64,000 nucleotides of DNA from Streptomyces sannanensis (GCF_039536205.1 NZ_BAAAYL010000001.1:2666001-2730000); one strand, 5' to 3'. Shown: positions 36,594 through 46,168, counted from the stretch's first letter. Notes: generated by a model not told the origin, from the letters alone. A program made the numbers and translations.

Positions 36594-37835
36594 TCACACC
36601 CGGGCGCGGCGGCCCTTGCGGGAGGCTCCGTTCGGCCAGAGGCGGGGGCTTCGCTTGGCGGCGAGGTCCTCGATCCAGCCGACGGACACGATCATCAGTC
36701 CGATCAGCGGCCAGACCAGCACGACCATCCACAGCATGTAGGTGTTCTCCAGGAAGCCGCCGAAATGCTCGTCGAGGAACGGGACGCTCCACAGCAGGTC
36801 GATCAGCGGGACCGTGGCCATGATCAGGAAGTTGTGCCAGAGGTAGATGGTCACCGCCCGGTTGTTGGAGAGGGTGACCAGCTTGTCGAACCTGGCCAGC
36901 TTGCCCGGCAATTGCTGCCAGGACGGGGAGTACGACAGCAGGATCACGCAGAAACCGAAGGACCAGGTCGCCTGGGCGAGCGGGATGTCGTTGAGGTCCC
37001 AGCCGTCCCGGGTCTGGTGGCCCGAGGCCCACCACAGGCCGAAGGCCATGATGATGGCCGAGCACGAGACGGTCACATAGCGATGGACCTTCTGGATCAG
37101 CCCGTCGTGGTGGGCGAAGCCGAGGATCCAGCAGGCGCCGAACTGGGCGAAGTCGGTGACGGCGTTGCCGGTCTCGCCGGGGATCTTCACCAGGCCGGTG
37201 CCGACGATCGCGGTCAGCGCGAGCGGGGCGAGCAGGGTCACCCACGGCAGCTTGCGGAAGGCCCGCAGCAGCAGCGGCGAGGCGATCACGAACCACAGAT
37301 AGGCGCGCAGATACCAGAGCGGACCCACGGACTGCACGGCCCAGGTCTGCTCGAGCAGGCCCCCCTTGTCACCGATTTCCCAGGGGAAGGGTGGGGCGCC
37401 GACCGGAACGATGAAATTGGCGAGCTTGATGAACCACCAGAGCGTCTCCTCCTTCGAGGCCTTCCATCCGGCGGCGAACATCAGCACCAGCATCACGGAG
37501 CCGAACACCCACATGGGCGGCAGCAGGCGCCGGACACGGCCGCGGATCACGCCCCAGGCGGGGCGGCTGAGGGAACGTGCCATCAGCGATCCGGCCAGCG
37601 CGAACATCACGCCCATGGAGGGGAAGAGGATCGTCAGCCAGGCCCAGCCGAAGATGTGGTAGATCACGACGCGGACGAGCGCCAGGGATCGCAGCAGGTC
37701 GAGGTAACGGTCGCGGCCGGATGCCTTGGCGGCCTTGGCGGGCGGAGCCGCCGGGGACGGAACGGGCGGGGCCGGGACCTGGACCGGGACGGCCGTCCCG
37801 TCCGCCGGGAACTGTGCGGTGTAACTGTGCGTCAT
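36594..37835 (-). CDS. Acyltransferase family 3 membrane protein, third gene of the mat operon
   Basis: A 413-residue multipass protein with about 10 transmembrane segments after a Pro/Ala-rich cytoplasmic leader. It shows AT3 hallmarks: an early Arg/His motif (RDRYLDLLRSLALVRVVIYH) and a later Arg in GPLWYLRAYLWF. Such enzymes O-acetylate or O-succinylate extracellular polysaccharides. The ATG overlaps the matB stop (ATGA), so it is co-translated with the polymer synthase. A role in O-acylating the MatB product is a reasonable inference. Confidence 0.88.
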   Translation of the reverse strand: MTHSYTAQFPADGTAVPVQVPAPPVPSPAAPPAKAAKASGRDRYLDLLRSLALVRVVIYHIFGWAWLTILFPSMGVMFALAGSLMARSLSRPAWGVIRGRVRRLLPPMWVFGSVMLVLMFAAGWKASKEETLWWFIKLANFIVPVGAPPFPWEIGDKGGLLEQTWAVQSVGPLWYLRAYLWFVIASPLLLRAFRKLPWVTLLAPLALTAIVGTGLVKIPGETGNAVTDFAQFGACWILGFAHHDGLIQKVHRYVTVSCSAIIMAFGLWWASGHQTRDGWDLNDIPLAQATWSFGFCVILLSYSPSWQQLPGKLARFDKLVTLSNNRAVTIYLWHNFLIMATVPLIDLLWSVPFLDEHFGGFLENTYMLWMVVLVWPLIGLMIVSVGWIEDLAAKRSPRLWPNGASRKGRRARV

Positions 37836-40012
37836 GCGACAGGCCTCCGCTCATGGGTGCTGTTGCGGCGCTGGGTCGGGATGGCCCCGGGTGCCTCGAC
37901 CACTCCGGTGCGGCGGAGCTTCTGCCAGCGCAGCCGGCCACCGGTGAGAGCGGTGATCCAGGACTGGAGGAGCACGACGTACATGAGCTGCCGGTAGAGG
38001 ATCTGCTGAAGGGGGAGCGAGATGAGGTGGCTCATCTTCTCCCGGTCGAGCCGGAAGGCGTACGCCGCGCAGACGGCCTGGATGGCGAGTACGCCGAGCC
38101 AGGCGACGACTGTCTTGCCGGTCGGACCGAAGACCAGGCCGTACAGCAGGAACACATCGATCAGCGGGGCGAGCAGCGGCGCCAGGATCATGAAGATCGA
38201 CACCAGCGGCAGTCCGACGCGGCCGAACCGGCCGGACGGGCCGCGTTCGACGACGGCTCGGCGGTGCTTCCATACGGCCTGCATGGTGCCGTAGCTCCAG
38301 CGGTAGCGCTGGGACCACAGCTGCTGCACGCTCTCCGGCGCCTCGGTCCAGGCACGGGCGTTCTCCGCGTACACGACCTGCCAGCCGTCGCGGTGCATGG
38401 CCAGGGTGATGTCGGTGTCCTCGGCGAGCGTGTCCTCGCTCATTCCGCCCACCCGCTCCAGTGCCTGGCGCCGGAAGGCGCCGACCGCGCCGGGGATGGT
38501 GGGCATGCAGCGCAGTACGTCGTACATACGGCGGTCGAGGTTGAAGCCCATCACGTACTCGATGTGCTGCCAGGCGCCGATCAGGCTGTTGCGGTTGCCG
38601 ACCTTGGCGTTGCCGGCGACCGCGCCGACCCGCGGGTCACCGAAGGGCTGAACCAGCTCGCGCACGGTGGACGGTTCGAAGACCGTGTCGCCGTCCATCA
38701 TCACGACGATGTCGTGACTGGCGTGCGCGATGCCGTTGTTGAGCGCGGCGGGCTTGCCGGAGTTGACCTGGCGCAGCACGCGTACGTTCGGCAGCCACAT
38801 CGCCTCGACGATGTCCGCGGTGCCGTCCGTCGAGCCGTCGTCGATGACGATGACCTCGACGGGGTGGTCGCTGGCCATCAGTGACCGGACGGTGTTGGCG
38901 ATGCATTCGCGCTCGTTGTATGCCGGGACCAGCACCGTCACCGGTTCGGTGACCGGCGGACCCCATCGGAAGCCCCGCTTGCGCACCTTGCGGGCGTGCA
39001 GGAAGGACAGCACCAGCATCAGCCCGAAGCGGACGAAGACCAGGACGCCGATGATGGCGAGGCCGCCGACGAGGACGTCGGTCACATGCTCGGAAATGCC
39101 GACCGCGGTGACGAAGGCCTTGCCCTTCCACAGGTCGAGGCCGGTGACGGGGGTGTGCGCGGTGTGGGAATGGGCGCCGAGTCCCTCGCTGAGCGTGGCG
39201 AACTGATAGCCCTTGGACTGCAGCTCGGGCAGCAGCCTGTCGAGGGCAGCCAGGGTCTGGGAGCGGTCACCACCGGAGTCGTGCATCAGGACGATGGCGC
39301 CCTTGCCGCTCTCCTTGGGGGTGGCGTTGCGGACGATCGTGTCGACGCCGGGGCGCTTCCAGTCCTCGCTGTCGGTGTTGTTGAACGCGGTGAGGTAACC
39401 GCGGCTGCCCACGTACTTGGTGACCGGCCAGTTGTCGTTGTCCAGGGCGTACGAGAACGACGAGTACGGGGGCCGGAACAGCGAGGTGCGGATGCCGGCC
39501 GCGCCCGCGAGGGCCAGCTGGTTCTGCGAGAGCTCCCAGTCGATGCGGCTCTTGGACTGGTATGAGAGGTCGGGGTGGTTGAAGGTGTGCAGTCCGAGCT
39601 CGTGCCCCTCCGCCACGATCCGCGCCACGAGGTCGGGGTGGCGGGAGGCCATGGTGCCGGTGACGAAGAAGACGCCGTGCGCGTCGTACTGCTTCAGCTT
39701 GTCGAGGACCTTGGGCGTCCACTCCGGGTCGGGGCCGTCGTCGAAGGTGAGGACCAGCTTGTGGTCGCGCACCTCCAGCGCCTTCGGCTCCTCGGTGGCG
39801 CTCCGGGCGTCGATGACCGGTCCGCCCTCCAGGATGTGGGTGGGCACCTTGTCGTTGTCGGACGGCGGCCGGACGCGGTGGTCGGCGAGGATCTCGCTGT
39901 GCGCGTAGCCACGCAGCATCAGCATGGCGAAGAGCGCGGCGAGGAAGAGCGAGGGCAGCAGATAGCGCATGGGCAGCCTGCGGCGCCTGATCGCCTTGGG
40001 ACGGGCTGTCAT
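37832..40012 (-). CDS. matB: Bifunctional polysaccharide deacetylase / family 2 glycosyltransferase (MatB-like)
   Basis: A 726-residue membrane protein. N-terminal helix, then a NodB deacetylase domain: TFDDGPD at 89-95, zinc ligands His142 and His146 (LHTFNHPD), RPPYSS at 180-185, LMHDSGG with His244. Helix pair near 310-340, then a GT2 synthase: DDGSTDGT at 391-398, DGD at 440-442, AEDTD at 530-534, QRYRW at 568-572, and four or more C-terminal helices. This joins PgaC-type polymerisation with PgaB-type deacetylation. From memory, MatB of S. lividans/coelicolor makes a poly-beta-1,6-GlcNAc-like polymer needed for pellet aggregation. AGGAG precedes the ATG, which overlaps matA. Confidence 0.9.
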   Translation of the reverse strand: MTARPKAIRRRRLPMRYLLPSLFLAALFAMLMLRGYAHSEILADHRVRPPSDNDKVPTHILEGGPVIDARSATEEPKALEVRDHKLVLTFDDGPDPEWTPKVLDKLKQYDAHGVFFVTGTMASRHPDLVARIVAEGHELGLHTFNHPDLSYQSKSRIDWELSQNQLALAGAAGIRTSLFRPPYSSFSYALDNDNWPVTKYVGSRGYLTAFNNTDSEDWKRPGVDTIVRNATPKESGKGAIVLMHDSGGDRSQTLAALDRLLPELQSKGYQFATLSEGLGAHSHTAHTPVTGLDLWKGKAFVTAVGISEHVTDVLVGGLAIIGVLVFVRFGLMLVLSFLHARKVRKRGFRWGPPVTEPVTVLVPAYNERECIANTVRSLMASDHPVEVIVIDDGSTDGTADIVEAMWLPNVRVLRQVNSGKPAALNNGIAHASHDIVVMMDGDTVFEPSTVRELVQPFGDPRVGAVAGNAKVGNRNSLIGAWQHIEYVMGFNLDRRMYDVLRCMPTIPGAVGAFRRQALERVGGMSEDTLAEDTDITLAMHRDGWQVVYAENARAWTEAPESVQQLWSQRYRWSYGTMQAVWKHRRAVVERGPSGRFGRVGLPLVSIFMILAPLLAPLIDVFLLYGLVFGPTGKTVVAWLGVLAIQAVCAAYAFRLDREKMSHLISLPLQQILYRQLMYVVLLQSWITALTGGRLRWQKLRRTGVVEAPGAIPTQRRNSTHERRPVA

Positions 40013-40740
40013 GCACTTTCTCCTGAGGGCGCGGTGGGGTCGGACGACGGCTCGGGGGCGGTGTCGGTGGGGTTGGGGCTGCTCGGCTCCGGGTCGGGGC
40101 CGCCCGTGGCGGGCTGGGTGGGCGAACCGACAGGGTCCGGCGGCGGGACGACGGTGCCGCCCGAGGGCTTGGGCTTCGGGGAGGTCGCGGAGGCTCCGGG
40201 GCCGAGAGGCGCGGAACCGTCGGCGGAGCCGCTGCCCGCGGGCGAGGGCACGGTGGAGCCCCTGGAGTCGGTGGGGAGGGGAGAGCCGGCTCCGGGTATC
40301 GGGCCGCCGTCCTTGGTGACGGACGGCGAGGCGGGCGCGGTGGGGTCGGAAGAGACCTTGACCGTCCCCGCCTTCTTGTCGTCGGACTCTCCGGGGATCA
40401 GCAGCCAGGGCGCACTGGAGTTGCCACCGAGGAGGGTGGCGACCAGCACGATGCCGTAACAGGCGAAGGCAAAACCGAAGAACCAGCCGAGGCGGCGCAG
40501 TTTGCGCTGTCGGCGGCCGCTCGTGTCGACGAACACAGGCCCCTCGGAGCCGTCCGGGCCCGGGTCGGCGACCGGGGCCACGGTCGTGGTCGTGCCCTCG
40601 ACCGAGCCCATCGGCCGGTCCGTGGGAAGACCCAGGGTTGCCGGATCCGATAACTGACGTCCGATTCCGTCGAGTTCGACGGTCATGTCCTGCGGATCGG
40701 GCGAACTTTCGAAATGGCTGTCTTCTCGCGGACTGTCCAT
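40009..40740 (-). CDS. matA: MatA-like membrane protein with Pro/Ser-rich outer region
   Basis: A 243-residue protein: polar N-terminus, a basic stretch (GRRQRKLRRLG), one transmembrane helix (WFFGFAFACYGIVLVATLLG), and about 135 residues rich in Pro, Ser, Gly and Thr outside the membrane. No enzyme motif. First gene of the operon, coupled by ATGA to matB. It may be a partner or wall-spanning tether for the synthase. Start uncertain: MDSPRED is used here; MRTSMDS (40752) is possible. Confidence 0.7.
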   Translation of the reverse strand: MDSPREDSHFESSPDPQDMTVELDGIGRQLSDPATLGLPTDRPMGSVEGTTTTVAPVADPGPDGSEGPVFVDTSGRRQRKLRRLGWFFGFAFACYGIVLVATLLGGNSSAPWLLIPGESDDKKAGTVKVSSDPTAPASPSVTKDGGPIPGAGSPLPTDSRGSTVPSPAGSGSADGSAPLGPGASATSPKPKPSGGTVVPPPDPVGSPTQPATGGPDPEPSSPNPTDTAPEPSSDPTAPSGESA

Positions 40741-40896
40741 TGATGTACGCATCCCCAATGAATGAATCGAGGGTGCGCATACGGCTGCCGGGCACTACTC
40801 GCCGTCGGACCGGACCCCCATCTGACCCGAGCGCCCCCCTACCACATCGCGCCCGGCAACGAATGTATCGCAAGCCGGAGACGGCGGTTGCCCATG

Positions 40897-41862
40897 TCAG
40901 CAGTTGTTCACCGTGAGGACGTAATCCCCGGGCGGAAGCCAGTGGTCCGCGGGCATATCCAGCCAGCGCTCCGCCGTGGACAGTCGTGCGGCGGTGGCCC
41001 GCAGGGCGTCAACTCCTGGGTGGTTCACGCCTTTTCGCCAGACAAGTGACACCGGCGACAGCGGGACCGGGTCGACCAGGGGCCGTACGACCATCTCGGG
41101 CACCTCGATGAACTCGGTGCTCGCCAGCACCGACCATCCCTGCTTGCGTACGACGCGGACGAACTCCTCCTTCCCGGCGATCTCCGGGAAGGGCGCCGCC
41201 GCCTCGATACCCCTGCCCTCGAAGAGACGACTGGCCAGATCCGTCCACTCCGCGGTGGCCGGATTGCCCGCGCCCGTGTAGAGGGTCTCCCCCGCCAGGG
41301 CGTCCAGCGGGACCTCCTCCCGTGCGGCCAGCGAATGGTCGTCGGGCAGCAGCACCGCCATCCGCTCGTACCGCACCGGCTGATGGGCGAGCCCGGCCAG
41401 CACCGCCGGGTCCAGGCCCGCGACCCGGCCGAAGGAGACATCGAGCCGGCCCGCCAGGATCTCGGCCGCCGCGCCGGTGAGGCCGCTGACGTACCGTGCG
41501 ACGAACTCCAGCGCGGGCGCGGCCTTCCGGGTCTCCATGAGCACCTGGTGGCCCGTGCCGACCGGGGCGCCGATGTCGACCAGCAGCGGACGCTCCACCT
41601 GGGCGAAGGCGGCGGTCAGTTCGTCGTGCGCGGCCAGCGTCCGACGGGCGTACGGCAGCAGCCGCTCGCCGTCCGCGCTCAACGCCACCTGACGGGTGGA
41701 GCGTATGAACAGCTCGGCGCCCAACTCCCGTTCCAGGCGGCGGATGTCCCGGCTCAGCGCCTGCTGTGCGACATAGAGCCTGGCCGCGGCGCGGGTGAAG
41801 TGCAGCTCCTCCGCGACGGCGGTGAAGGCGCGCAGCAGCCGGGGGTCGATGTTCTGGGGCAT
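40897..41862 (-). CDS. LysR family transcriptional regulator
   Basis: A 321-residue regulator. The N-terminal winged HTH is DPRLLRAFTAVAEELHFTRA then ARLYVAQQALSRDIRRLERE. The periplasmic-binding-like effector domain follows (LLVDIGAPVGTG onward). Divergent from an MFS exporter with 83 bp between, so it most likely controls that gene in response to an exported compound. Confidence 0.93.
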   Translation of the reverse strand: MPQNIDPRLLRAFTAVAEELHFTRAAARLYVAQQALSRDIRRLERELGAELFIRSTRQVALSADGERLLPYARRTLAAHDELTAAFAQVERPLLVDIGAPVGTGHQVLMETRKAAPALEFVARYVSGLTGAAAEILAGRLDVSFGRVAGLDPAVLAGLAHQPVRYERMAVLLPDDHSLAAREEVPLDALAGETLYTGAGNPATAEWTDLASRLFEGRGIEAAAPFPEIAGKEEFVRVVRKQGWSVLASTEFIEVPEMVVRPLVDPVPLSPVSLVWRKGVNHPGVDALRATAARLSTAERWLDMPADHWLPPGDYVLTVNNC

Positions 41863-41882
41863 CCGGTGAATTTACAACGCGG

Positions 41883-41900
41883 GTGCGTGAATCGGCGCAC
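41883..41900. promoter_or_regulatory. Candidate LysR operator in the divergent promoter
   Basis: GTGCGTGAATCGGCGCAC is an interrupted dyad (GTGCG / CGCAC) with the T-N11-A spacing common for LysR sites. It lies between the two divergent starts. Confidence 0.4.
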
Positions 41901-41945
41901 AGAAGGTGTTGGACCGGTCGACGGCCCCGCGGGGAAGGTTGATCC

Positions 41946-43211
41946 ATGCCGAACGACACCCCCATCGTGCTGGGCCTCTCCGGGGACGTACTGGTCGCCG
42001 TCGAGCGGAGGCAGCCGCGGCCCCCGGGCCCGTACCGCCGGCTGTTCGCCGTGCCCGGCGCCCGCGCCTTCACCGCCGGCAACATCGTCGCCCGCCTCCC
42101 CATGGGGATGTTCAGCGTGAGCGCCGTCATCATGATCGCCGGGCAGCGCGGCTCGTACGCCCTCGCCGGAGCCGTCACCGCCGTCGGACTCGCCGCCACC
42201 GCGCTGGTCGCGCCGTGGACCGCGCGCATGGTGGACCGCTACGGGCAGGCCCGTGTCGCGGTGCCCGCGACCGCGATCGCCGTGCTGGGCTCGCTGGGGC
42301 TGCTGCTGTGCGTGCACTACGACACCCCGGACTGGACCCTCTTCGCCGCGTACGCCGCCACCGCCACCACCCCCAACATCGGCGGCCTGTCCCGCGCCCG
42401 CTGGGCCCATCTGCACCGCGGCGACCCGGCCGCGCTGCACACCGCGAACTCCTTCGAGCAGGCCGCCGACGAGCTGTGCTTCATGCTCGGCCCGGTCGTC
42501 GCCGTGTTCCTGTGCTCCGCGCTCTTCCCGGAGGCCGGCACCCTGGTGGGCGCGGCACTGCTGCTCACCGGCATGCTCCTCTTCGCCGCCCAGCGGGCGA
42601 CCGAACCGCCCGTGGCGGCGCGTGCGGGCCGTACCGCCTCACCGGTACGTCTGCCCGGCATACGGGCCCTGCTCGCCGTCTTCCTCGCCACCGGCGCGGT
42701 CTTCGGCTCGATGGAGGTCGTCTCCATCGCCTTCCTCGACGAGCACGGGGGCGGCCCGCTGGCGGGCGTGGTGCTCGCGTTCCAGGCTCTGGGCTCGTGC
42801 ACGGCCGGTCTGCTGTACGGCCGGGTACGCCCCGCGGGCAGCGTCACCCGCCGGCTGGCCGGCTGCCTCGCCGCGATGACCGTCCTGATGACCGGCCCCC
42901 TGCTGGCGGCGACCACGGGCTCGCTGCTCGCCCTGGCCGGGGCACTGCTGCTGGCCGGCATGGCGACGGCGCCGACGATGGTGACGGGCATGACGCTGAT
43001 CCAGCGGGTCACCCCGGAGGGCAGCCTGAACGAGGGCATGACCCTGGCGGTGACGGCCCTGCTGGGCGGTATCGCGGCCGGCTCCGCGGCCGGCGGCCGG
43101 GTGATCGAGCAAGCGGGGACGGGCACGGGGTACCTGGTTCCGGTGTGCGCCGCCGCGCTGGCACTGCTGCTCTGCTGCGCCGGCTCGGCCCGTCGCGTTG
43201 TGCGACCGTAG
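41946..43211 (+). CDS. MFS transporter, divergent from the LysR gene
   Basis: A 421-residue transporter with about 12 hydrophobic segments and an MFS loop motif (ARMVDRYGQARVAVPATAIA). ATG is preceded by GGGGAAGG at a good distance. Exporter is more likely than importer given the LysR control and sequence type; substrate unknown. The stop lies about 30 bp from the 3' end of the group II intron on the opposite strand. Confidence 0.9.
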   Translation: MPNDTPIVLGLSGDVLVAVERRQPRPPGPYRRLFAVPGARAFTAGNIVARLPMGMFSVSAVIMIAGQRGSYALAGAVTAVGLAATALVAPWTARMVDRYGQARVAVPATAIAVLGSLGLLLCVHYDTPDWTLFAAYAATATTPNIGGLSRARWAHLHRGDPAALHTANSFEQAADELCFMLGPVVAVFLCSALFPEAGTLVGAALLLTGMLLFAAQRATEPPVAARAGRTASPVRLPGIRALLAVFLATGAVFGSMEVVSIAFLDEHGGGPLAGVVLAFQALGSCTAGLLYGRVRPAGSVTRRLAGCLAAMTVLMTGPLLAATTGSLLALAGALLLAGMATAPTMVTGMTLIQRVTPEGSLNEGMTLAVTALLGGIAAGSAAGGRVIEQAGTGTGYLVPVCAAALALLLCCAGSARRVVRP

Positions 43212-43315
43212 GACGCCGTAGGACGCTTACGCAACCCGCAATCGAGTAGGAGGGACGGGTCGCCCGTCCCTCCTCTCACACCACCGGACATGCGGGCCAC
43301 GCATCCGGCGGTTCA

Positions 43316-44707
43316 TCAAGCTGATCTCAACCGTTGCCAGGTCGGCTTGAGCATGCGCAGGCCGAGGTCGTCCCAGTGAGAGTTGGGCATCGCCCGCTGA
43401 AGGACAGCCGATCCCGCGATCCGCCAGTAACCCTTGCCGCTGCCCGCCCATTCGCGGGCCTTCCACTCGGCGATGCCGAGCTCGCGGAGGTTCCTGAACC
43501 GGGCCTTGGGGAGCTTCCATTCCTTCCAGCGGATCTGCCGCATCCTGCGGCGGAACCACTCGTCCAGCTCCCTGAACACCTTCGGGGTGTCCGCTAGCTG
43601 GAAGTAGCCCATCCATCCGGTGGTGAAGCGGTTGATCTTCGCGATGCGTTCATCCATCGCGATGCTCCACCGGCGCGAGGTCAACTCCCGCAGCCGGTCC
43701 TTCAGGCGCTTGACCGCCTTCGGATCGACCCGGATCCTGACCCCGGCCCGGGTGAAGTAGAAGCCGAACCCCAGCAGCACCGCCGAGCGGGCGTGGCCCA
43801 CCTTCGACTTCTCCCGGTTGACCATCAGTTTCAGCCGCTGCTCGACCACGGCCGTGACCGAGGCGAGCACCCTTCTGGCGGCTCGTTCGCTCCGCACGAA
43901 GACGCGCACGTCGTCGGCGTAGCGCACGAACCGGTGACCGCGCCTGAACAGTTCCCGGTCCAGGTCGTCGAGCATGATGTTCGACAGCACCGGCGACAGC
44001 GGGGACCCCTGCGGGGTCCCCTCTTCGCTCGGCATCTTGATGCCGTCCACCATGATCCCGGCTTCCAAATACCTGCGGACCAGTCTCAAGACCCTGCGGT
44101 CAGCGACCTTGCGCGCGACCCGCGCCATCAGGACGTCATGCTGGACCCGGTCGAAGAACCGGTCCAGATCAAGGTCCACGACCCACCGGTAGCCGTCCTC
44201 GATCGCCCGCCGCGCGACCCGGACCGCCTGATGGGCGGACCGGCCGGGACGGAATCCGAAGGACGACCCCGAGAACTGCGGGTCGAAGATGGGCACGAGT
44301 ACTTGCGCGATGGCCTGCTGGATCAAGCGGTCCAGCACCCGCGGCACCCCCAGCATCCGCTCGCCGCCACCAGGCTTCGGGATGATCACCTGACGGACCG
44401 GCGCCGGCCGGTAGATGCCCGCGTCGAGTTCGGCCCTCACTTCAGGCCAGTGCACTGCGATCCACGGCCGCAACTCAGCCGTAGTCATGCCATCCACTCC
44501 GGGTGCACCCCGGTTCACTTCGACGCGGTTGAGCGCCGCGAGCAGGTTCTCCCTGGAGAGCATCCGCTCCCACAGCGAGGACTCCCGCTCCCGGTGAACG
44601 TCCTCCATGGAGTGCGCCGACCGGCCACTACGCTCCGCCGGGACACTTCCGGAATGCACCGGTCCCTCCCCGGTCGGCACCGCCGAAGCGGACTTGCCGC
44701 GGTCCAT
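43316..44707 (-). CDS. ltrA: Group II intron reverse transcriptase/maturase
   Basis: A 463-residue intron-encoded protein. RT domain: NRGAPGVDGMT, DLDLDRFFD (178-186), GTPQGSPLSP (230-239), catalytic YADD at 263-266. The maturase X domain (residues about 350-410, RWSIAMDERIAKINRFTTGW then MGYFQLAD) is present. No HNH endonuclease domain, as in class C introns. The start is uncertain: MDRGKSAS (44707) is used, and MEDVHRER (44608) is an alternative. It helps splicing and drives retrohoming of the intron. Confidence 0.9.
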   Translation of the reverse strand: MDRGKSASAVPTGEGPVHSGSVPAERSGRSAHSMEDVHRERESSLWERMLSRENLLAALNRVEVNRGAPGVDGMTTAELRPWIAVHWPEVRAELDAGIYRPAPVRQVIIPKPGGGERMLGVPRVLDRLIQQAIAQVLVPIFDPQFSGSSFGFRPGRSAHQAVRVARRAIEDGYRWVVDLDLDRFFDRVQHDVLMARVARKVADRRVLRLVRRYLEAGIMVDGIKMPSEEGTPQGSPLSPVLSNIMLDDLDRELFRRGHRFVRYADDVRVFVRSERAARRVLASVTAVVEQRLKLMVNREKSKVGHARSAVLLGFGFYFTRAGVRIRVDPKAVKRLKDRLRELTSRRWSIAMDERIAKINRFTTGWMGYFQLADTPKVFRELDEWFRRRMRQIRWKEWKLPKARFRNLRELGIAEWKAREWAGSGKGYWRIAGSAVLQRAMPNSHWDDLGLRMLKPTWQRLRSA

Positions 44708-45162
44708 GTGACCAGCACGAGCAACCACCACATCACCCGTTCCACTCGATGTTCGGCCCTTCCCAGCCCACCGCCAAGCGGCGGCCATCCCGGCTGGTAC
44801 TACGGCCTCTGCTGACTTCTGCCCGGTCAGAGTCGGCCTCCCGGCCCACTCCGTCGGCGCGGCGACACCTCAGCACAACCGACACCCGAACAGATCTCCC
44901 CAGGTAAGAACGATCACTGTCCCTGGATCTCCGCCGCGTTTACGCACTGGCCTTCTTGGCAGTGACGGGCTTCGCCTTGCCATGCAGGCTCACCCGACCA
45001 GCACGCCTCATACACGGTTCGTGTTCCTCGGTACCCAGGTCTCGCCTCGGGCTTCCTCCAGACCCCACCTCACGATGACGCCCTTGCCTCCGGCTCGGGG
45101 TTAGCACCACCTCTTCCCCCAGGGGACTTTCACCCCCAAGCAATCGCCCATGCTGGGCGCAC
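44708..45162 (-). ncRNA. Group II intron 5' ribozyme domains I-III
   Basis: These 455 nt upstream of the maturase start are non-coding and structure-rich (GGGGGTGAAAGTCCCC, repeated short stems). Length and position fit the catalytic domains I-III. Small ORFs read here are not credible genes. Confidence 0.7.
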
Positions 45163-45168
45163 ACGACG

Positions 45169-45198
45169 AAGGCCCGGCAGCCGTAGCTGTCGGGCCTT
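45169..45198 (-). terminator. ssrA terminator
   Basis: AAGGCCCGGCAG and CTGTCGGGCCTT form a 12-bp stem (one G-T) with a 6-nt loop, 18 bp after the tmRNA 3' end. The group II intron begins 6 bp farther on. Confidence 0.9.
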
Positions 45199-45215
45199 GT
45201 CACACATGGGATGAG

Positions 45216-45606
45216 TGGAGATGGCGGGAATCGAACCCGCGTCCAACGGTGCAGAACCAGGGCTTCTCCGTGTGCAGTCCGCTGCGATTTTCTCAGCCCC
45301 GGAGATCACGCGGACAAGTCTCCGACGGGCTCAGTCACTGTTTGATTTCCCTCCGGGCCCCGTGACCGGGCCTAGAGGTTTAGTTCCCTAGCTGACGTCA
45401 GGAACCGGGTCGGGAACACCCCCGGGCTGACGCTCCATGAATGAAGGTTCGCTCAGGCTGCGATCAGGCAGCGAGGGCGAAGGCTTCGGAGTTATCGCGC
45501 TTGGAGTTGGCGATTATTGGTTGCGACATATGGTTTACGAGATCATTGCCGCTTCCTCGACACGCTTCCCCTGCTTCGACATCCGCTGTCGAAACCGATC
45601 ATCCCC
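45216..45606 (-). ncRNA. ssrA: Transfer-messenger RNA (tmRNA)
   Basis: The 5' end GGGGATGATCGGTTTCGACA and the 3' end GGTTCGATTCCCGCCATCTC plus CA form the Ala-tRNA-like acceptor and T arms. The CCA is not encoded. The tag frame (45464-45511) reads ANSKRDNSEAFALAA then TGA, ending in the usual ALAA degradation signal. The length of 391 nt is normal. tmRNA with SmpB frees stalled ribosomes and tags the peptide for proteolysis. smpB lies immediately upstream on the same strand. Confidence 0.97.
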
Positions 45607-45688
45607 ATGTTGATTTTTCAAAACATGCACCTGCTCCGAGGCGCAGAGCCATCGTACGTGACCGACGCACGACGATGCCAGTGCATTC

Positions 45689-46168
45689 CTACCCGCGCTG
45701 ACGCCGTCGCACCGCCGACATCGCACGGTCCGCCTCGCGCCGGTCCTGCTTCTCGCGCAGGGTCTGCCGCTTGTCGTACTCCTTCTTGCCCTTCGCCAGG
45801 GCGATCTCGACCTTGGCCCGGCCGTCCTTGAAGTACAGGGACAGGGGCACGATCGTGTGACCCGTCTCCTGGGACTTGGACTCGAGCTTGTCGATCTCCT
45901 CGCGGTGCAGCAGCAGCTTCCGCTTGCGCCGCGCGCTGTGGTTGGTCCATGTGCCCTGGCTGTACTCAGGGACGTGCACGTTGTGCAGCCACGCCTCGTG
46001 GCCGTCGATCTGGACGAACCCGTCCACGAGCGAGGCCCGCCCCTGACGCAGCGACTTGACCTCGGTACCCATCAGCACGAGCCCGCACTCGTAGGTGTCG
46101 AGGATGTGGTAGTCGTGCCGCGCCTTCTTGTTCTGCGCGATGAGCTTGCGCCCTTTTTCCTTTGCCAT
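45689..46168 (-). CDS. smpB: SsrA-binding protein
   Basis: A 159-residue protein with the full SmpB beta-barrel ([52 protein letters not shown]) and the basic C-terminal tail ([20 protein letters not shown]) that mimics the codon-anticodon helix in the decoding centre. Works with the adjacent ssrA. Confidence 0.97.
   Translation of the reverse strand: MAKEKGRKLIAQNKKARHDYHILDTYECGLVLMGTEVKSLRQGRASLVDGFVQIDGHEAWLHNVHVPEYSQGTWTNHSARRKRKLLLHREEIDKLESKSQETGHTIVPLSLYFKDGRAKVEIALAKGKKEYDKRQTLREKQDRREADRAMSAVRRRQRG

Larger units (their letters stand above)
43241..45162 (-). mobile_element. Complete group II intron (class C-like)
   Basis: The 5' end GTGCGCCCAGCATGGGCG matches the group II GUGYG consensus; GTGTG at 45164 is the alternative. 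A GGGGGTGAAAGTCCCC element follows in domain I. The maturase gene fills domain IV. A domain V-like hairpin (GAACCGCCGGATGCG ... CGCATGTCCGGTGGT) lies at about 43263-43310. A domain VI stem (GAGGGACGGG / CCCGTCCCTC) precedes the 3' end at CTACTCGAT. The intron sits directly after the rho-independent terminator of ssrA, in the same orientation, which is the insertion habit of class C introns. It looks intact and probably mobile. Confidence 0.85.

Noticed and set aside
44940..45203. Small minus-strand ORF of 87 codons between the maturase and ssrA
   Set aside because: It overlaps the ribozyme domains of the group II intron and the ssrA terminator, and its composition is not protein-like.
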